6,095 nt of DNA from Oscillospiraceae bacterium (GTDB lineage: Bacteria; Bacillota; Clostridia; Oscillospirales; Acutalibacteraceae), in contig JAISRF010000086.1 in the NCBI GenBank assembly GCA_031273775.1, positions 1 to 6,095 of the forward strand. Direction: 5' to 3'. The translations under genes were made by a program, and so were the position numbers. Below, piece by piece: positions 4,501 through 6,095 of this stretch. Within the stretch, counting starts at the first letter, position 1. Every line of letters begins with the position of its first letter. Below the pieces are notes generated by a model. The model had not been told where the DNA came from. It ran no database searches and was given only the letters and a program-made list of their open reading frames with translations.

Positions 4501-6095
4501 TTGCGTCGAAGTCATAGGCAAAGCTGGAAATGAGCACGTTTGACGAATCCATGTTTTCAATCAGGGTGAGGTTGCCGGTCACGTCATATTGGTAGGCGCT
4601 AACCGTCCCGTTGGGACGGCTGACCGATATGATGCGGCCAAGCGCGTCATAGGCGTATTCCGTAACTTCTTCGCCGTCTTTGACCGCGGTCAGGCGGTCG
4701 TTCAGGTCGTACTCATAGGCAACCACGCGCCCGTCTGCATATTCGATGGAAGCAAGCCGGTCACAGCCGTCATAGGCATATTTCACCGTCTTGCCGTCTG
4801 TTGCGGTTACAGAGGTAATACGCCCCATGATGTCGTATTCATAAGACGTGGCGCCGGTGGTGTCGGTCATGTTCACGCGGCGGCCAAGCTCATCATAACC
4901 GTACAGCACCTGCGTATCGTCCGCCGAATAGGTCTTGGAAACAAGGCTGTTTATTTTGTTGTAGTCATAGGAGACGGTGGTATTATCAGGGCGGGTGATT
5001 GACTTCAGCCGCCCGGCGAGGTCATAGGTCATGGCTTCCGTTTTACCGTTTTCATCGGTAATGGAGGTCATGTTTCCCTCAAGGTTGTAGGTGTAACGAG
5101 CGGATTTACCGTTGGCATTGGTGACGGACAGCAGATTGCCCACGCTGTCATACGCGTAGGAGGTGGTGCGCCCGTCCGGCTCGGCGACAGAGGTCAGCCG
5201 GTCCATCCGGTCATAGCCGTAGTCAACACTCACGCCCAACTGGTTGGTCGCTTTGGTAATATTGTTGTGCGGGTCGTATTGGAAAAAAACAGACTGGTTT
5301 TTCGCGTCGGTCTGTTTGATAACCCGCCCCGCCGCGTCATACTGATAAGACACCGCGTTACCTAACGCGTCTATGCTTTTTACAAGGCGGTTGTCGCCGT
5401 CAAGCTCCTGTGACCGTGTGTAGCCCATGGGGTCGGTAACCGCTGTCAGGTTATAATCTTCGTCATAAGCCAGGGTGGTGGTACGCCCACCCGATTTTGT
5501 GGTGCTTGTGATGTTTCCGGCCAAATCATATTGAAGTTGTGTGACTTTACCCTCCGGGTCGGTCTGCGCCACAACGCGGTTCAGCAAATCGTAAGAATAC
5601 CCGGTGGACACACTCATTGCGTCAATCACCGATACAAGGTTGCCGAAATCATCATAAGAATAGGACGTTTTCTGCTCCGCGGGATTGATGATTTCCGTCA
5701 CCCTGTGCATGAGGTCGTAGCGGTAAGAGGTGGTTCTGCCCAAATTATCGGTTTCGGCGGCAAGGTTGCCTTTTTCGTCATAGGCAAAGGTTCTGGACAA
5801 CCCCTCCGGCGCGGTGACGTTGGTAATGCGGTTAAGCTCATCATAGGCATAGGTGTATTCACCGCCGTTTGTCAGCGTCATTTTAGCGGTCAGACCGTTC
5901 AAGCCTACATCGTAAGCGGTCAAATTGCCCAGCGGGTCTTTAATGGATGTGACTAATCCGTGCGCGTCGTAGGTGTATTCCACCTCGGCGCTCCGGGGTG
6001 AAATCACCTTGATTTTATTGCCAACACTGTCATATATGTTCTCGGTGATATTGCCCACCGGGTCTTTTATTTTGGTCAGGTTGCCCACCGCGTCA
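1541..6095 (-). CDS. RHS/YD-repeat polymorphic toxin-type protein with DUF4474-like C-terminus (5' partial)
   Basis: Large surface or secreted RHS protein, at least 1,517 residues, open at the window edge. The GTG at 6088 is not a start: it is the valine of an ongoing DAVGNLTKI repeat, so the N-terminus lies beyond 6095. Residue numbers here count that valine as 1. Domains in order are about 30 YD repeats (1-670), an insertion lacking YD repeats (about 670-893), YDYDLTYY re-entering the shell (895), the RHS-associated core (about 955-1062, with YDGRGSV, YDPFG, GLQYLRARYYDVETGRF and ending DPSGHF), a Gly/Ala-rich linker, and a C-terminal domain of about 210 residues (1307-1515). RHS proteins of this kind build a hollow YD shell, and the core marks where the variable C-terminal effector begins. 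The C-terminal WKGSY...GAETGIY and IIDF...WEAEK segments recall DUF4474, a family of unknown function that I name from memory. No catalytic motif is recognisable. The TAG stop overlaps the next gene's GTG by one base, so the two are probably co-translated. Toxicity is inferred from architecture only. Confidence 0.95.
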   Translation of the reverse strand, partial: DAVGNLTKIKDPVGNITENIYDSVGNKIKVISPRSAEVEYTYDAHGLVTSIKDPLGNLTAYDVGLNGLTAKMTLTNGGEYTYAYDELNRITNVTAPEGLSRTFAYDEKGNLAAETDNLGRTTSYRYDLMHRVTEIINPAEQKTSYSYDDFGNLVSVIDAMSVSTGYSYDLLNRVVAQTDPEGKVTQLQYDLAGNITSTTKSGGRTTTLAYDEDYNLTAVTDPMGYTRSQELDGDNRLVKSIDALGNAVSYQYDAAGRVIKQTDAKNQSVFFQYDPHNNITKATNQLGVSVDYGYDRMDRLTSVAEPDGRTTSYAYDSVGNLLSVTNANGKSARYTYNLEGNMTSITDENGKTEAMTYDLAGRLKSITRPDNTTVSYDYNKINSLVSKTYSADDTQVLYGYDELGRRVNMTDTTGATSYEYDIMGRITSVTATDGKTVKYAYDGCDRLASIEYADGRVVAYEYDLNDRLTAVKDGEEVTEYAYDALGRIISVSRPNGTVSAYQYDVTGNLTLIENMDSSNVLISSFAYDFDARGYIVKETAKSPDGTVTRSFTYNANGEITLFREKEGLKTAEYKYTYDKSGNRVKLEKKGVARPETVDYKYNSANQLVSETSTVTGKAEYEYDENGNVVSKQAVGERIITYEYTVENRLKAVREGGELLMAAAYDGDSNRIFQLNRKEVEQYVVKPDLGEAPDEVTAGEKGDAPGIANPYLQNEDTTQPDEYGKIPQTGDRKSVGDSTTGTSETPETYSYYEKVYADPADTIWWFGFGQGVIQYFCGINQALAAYLSDWFTNAWDYITGQYTLEIHSVVKQPGYSEKDIDALKRAGLSDDDISTITGQTPSESGTPSGVNDSPHAQNTSPDKGLSNKSAPNPGQGLTDKDDQAPIVIPANPDEKTRYDYDLTYYVNDVNLQNTQVLMEYGRRDELKSTYVYGLDRISSERLAPTPELPAVDGDEYTTDYYLYDGRGSVANVVSPTADILQSYAYDPFGGMTAGEPAQDLVYGYNAEEYNPATGLQYLRARYYDVETGRFGTEDTYLGQIAEPLTLNRYAYTTNNPVMQIDPSGHFSLLSGLKSIGSAISSGAKAVGGAIVDGAKAVGNTIVNGANWVNNNVIQPGISVAKDGLNWLNNTIIQPGIQWANNTFVKPVTDFLGNGLNKLISTGKQVWNSATGALISFAKDPVGYTKQVTANVRKEIEKFVCSTAEFLKPVTDWVTNTWDAFAQDPAGSINDIASQVVDFGGQVANTPEFGWLIEKVIGISNDPLGAWEKILGIPVSGIWDNTLGALLGNLLGMPSGIPLGIPLGKLWTQNDWIGAQEVIGLAIGARRDGDGVYHIDQDYWQSWKPIGYNDGYDNVFHAAIGVTGSSMDKYKSAEFTVDGKTYMLWSWKGSYMNIGAGAETGIYEKYSDTHWLTAPEKSANMELLLDMNGSQLYDYKPSEAEDRSENQKQWWITGFDSKTAMQTVHASDLTATTIIDFKTMDNGINMYNAFRDASLAYDKNLWAFDDTNFIAILRWEAEK
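1544..2170 (-). other. DUF4474-like C-terminal effector domain (within the RHS CDS)
   Basis: Residues about 1307-1515 form the variable tip. Visible landmarks are DWIGAQEVIGLAIGARRDGD, the aromatic YHIDQDYWQSWKPIGYND, HAAIGVTGSS, a WKGSY...GAGAETGIY segment starting at W1383, then WWITGF, IIDF (1470-1473) and the terminal NLWAFDDTNFIAILRWEAEK. The pattern of a W-K-G motif followed by ETGIY and a closing TIDF-type segment is what I remember of DUF4474, a domain found at the ends of Clostridial proteins and without known function. There is no HNH, ADP-ribosyltransferase, deaminase or NUC motif that I can see. The last ~45 residues are matched by the remnant encoded at 711-851. Confidence 0.6.
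1552..1557 (-). promoter_or_regulatory. Shine-Dalgarno site embedded in the RHS 3' end
   Basis: GGGAGG on the minus strand lies inside the codons for W-E-A of the RHS C-terminus (TGG GAG GCT) and is 10 bases from the GTG start at 1541. It decides the choice of GTG as start of the downstream lipoprotein, and the stop and start codons share one base (TAGTG). The same motif recurs at the equivalent place before the second lipoprotein. Confidence 0.75.
2193..2228 (-). repeat. 12-bp tandem repeat encoding SGIPLGIPLG
   Basis: On the plus strand aacggaataccc occurs twice in a row (2193-2204 and 2205-2216), followed by a degenerate third copy, gatggcattccc. It encodes the PSGIPLGIPLGK part of the RHS C-terminal region. 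The copy number is in multiples of three bases, so changes would leave the frame intact. It is probably a minor slippage product in a hydrophobic Gly/Pro-rich linker that joins the repeat helices to the terminal domain. Confidence 0.7.
2759..2890 (-). repeat. Four 33-bp (11-residue) repeats in the linker after the RHS core
   Basis: Directly after the core, residues 1067-1110 read as consecutive 11-mers: SGLKSIGSAIS, SGAKAVGGAIV, DGAKAVGNTIV and NGANWVNNNVI. At DNA level the middle two share near-identical stretches (ccaacagcttt at 2805 and 2838, 33 bases apart). Beyond them the pattern decays but related phrases recur (NWVNNNVIQPG, NWLNNTIIQPG, QWANNTFVKPV). An 11-residue period gives a continuous small-residue/hydrophobic face on a helix, the kind found in membrane-binding amphipathic helices. 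A role in membrane association of the released tip is inference. Confidence 0.7.
2903..3226 (-). other. RHS-associated core domain (within the RHS CDS)
   Basis: Residues about 955-1062 carry the signature of the RHS-associated core: TTDYYLYDGRGSVANV, then QSYAYDPFGG, YGYNAEEYNPATGLQYLRAR, YYDVETGRFGTEDTYLG and NRYAYTTNNPVMQIDPSGHF. The final DPSGHF corresponds to the DPxG motif that in this family closes the conserved body and immediately precedes the variable effector; in characterised RHS proteins it is the site of C-terminal autoproteolysis (family knowledge). I see the usual motif order without frameshift. Whether this protein is cleaved here cannot be read from sequence alone. Confidence 0.88.
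3407..4080 (-). other. Insertion between YD shell and RHS core (within the RHS CDS)
   Basis: About 220 residues (670-893) without a YD motif separate the last repeat (YDGDSNRIFQLNRK) from the re-entry into the shell (YDYDLTYYVND). The segment is rich in Pro, Gly, Ser, Thr, Asp and Gln and looks disordered in two stretches (about 685-745 and 830-890). Between these lies a compact hydrophobic and aromatic part starting near WW at 761-762 (IWWFGFGQGVIQYF, then AAYLSDWFTNAWDYITGQY) and a short charged helix-like part (SEKDIDALKRAGLSDDDIS). I recognise no named domain. It could be a flexible loop or a helical plug packed in the shell cavity. It is in frame and does not look like an insertion of a foreign gene. 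Confidence 0.6.
4084..6095 (-). repeat. YD-repeat block encoding the RHS shell
   Basis: About 30 tandem units of roughly 20-21 residues, each built around YDxxGR/N-L-xxVxDxxG. Clear units include YDELNRITNV, YDEKGNLAAE, YDLMHRVTEI, YDLLNRVVAQ, YDAAGRVIKQ and YDSVGNLLSV. Some have Y or D replaced (LDGDNR, YNLEGN, YNKINS, YTVENR). The last clear unit is YDGDSNR at residue 662. The repeats continue to the window edge, so the true number is higher. The DNA is diverged between units, with no long identical copies visible, so this is an old array. Such repeats form beta-strands of the spiral shell that encloses the C-terminal effector in RHS and teneurin-like proteins (established for the family). 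Confidence 0.93.

Noticed and set aside
3527..4543. A 338-codon open frame on the plus strand opposite the RHS gene
   Set aside because: It lies wholly antisense to YD repeats and the insertion, which have clear protein signatures. Its translation is a low-quality Arg/Val/Phe-rich shadow, and the minus-strand repeats keep the opposite frames open.
6086..6088. GTG as the start codon of the RHS gene
   Set aside because: It is the valine of DAVGNL in an ongoing YD repeat, and the frame stays open to the window edge.

Overview
The window reads entirely from the minus strand. It holds the 3' part of a very large RHS/YD-repeat gene followed by a compact, overlapping run of small genes. Strong GGGAGG ribosome binding sites, short lipoproteins with a classical lipobox, and an RHS protein without Gram-negative secretion partners in view suggest a Gram-positive anaerobe of the Clostridia/Bacillota type. 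That is inference; no taxonomic marker is present.

Layout in transcription order. From 6095 down to 1541 runs the RHS protein, whose true start lies outside the window. It carries about 30 YD repeats, a roughly 220-residue low-complexity insertion without YD repeats, the RHS-associated core ending in DPSGHF, an 11-residue-repeat linker, and a C-terminal domain that I read as DUF4474-like (from memory). Its stop codon shares one base with the GTG start of a small lipoprotein (1541..1008). After about 80 bases comes a remnant (about 927..711) whose last ~50 residues match the C-terminus of the RHS protein (TIDF ... KFWRF ... WEAGK against IIDF ... NLWAF ... WEAEK). Its stop overlaps the start of a second lipoprotein (714..139), a diverged paralogue of the first. 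The second lipoprotein's stop overlaps the start of a third lipoprotein (142..1), which is cut by the window edge.

The arrangement is RHS with variable C-terminus, lipoprotein, displaced C-terminal stub, second lipoprotein, third lipoprotein. This is the architecture expected when RHS C-terminal toxin tips are swapped and older tip/immunity pairs are left behind as an orphan array. The lipoproteins are the candidate immunity or partner proteins and would sit on the outer face of the cytoplasmic membrane. The gene order, overlaps and sequence similarities are seen directly. The toxin/immunity role is inferred.

Base composition changes along the transcript. The YD and core part is GC-balanced to GC-rich, the C-terminal domain is poorer in GC, and the lipoproteins and remnant are clearly AT-rich. 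This fits a conserved body with exchangeable downstream modules.
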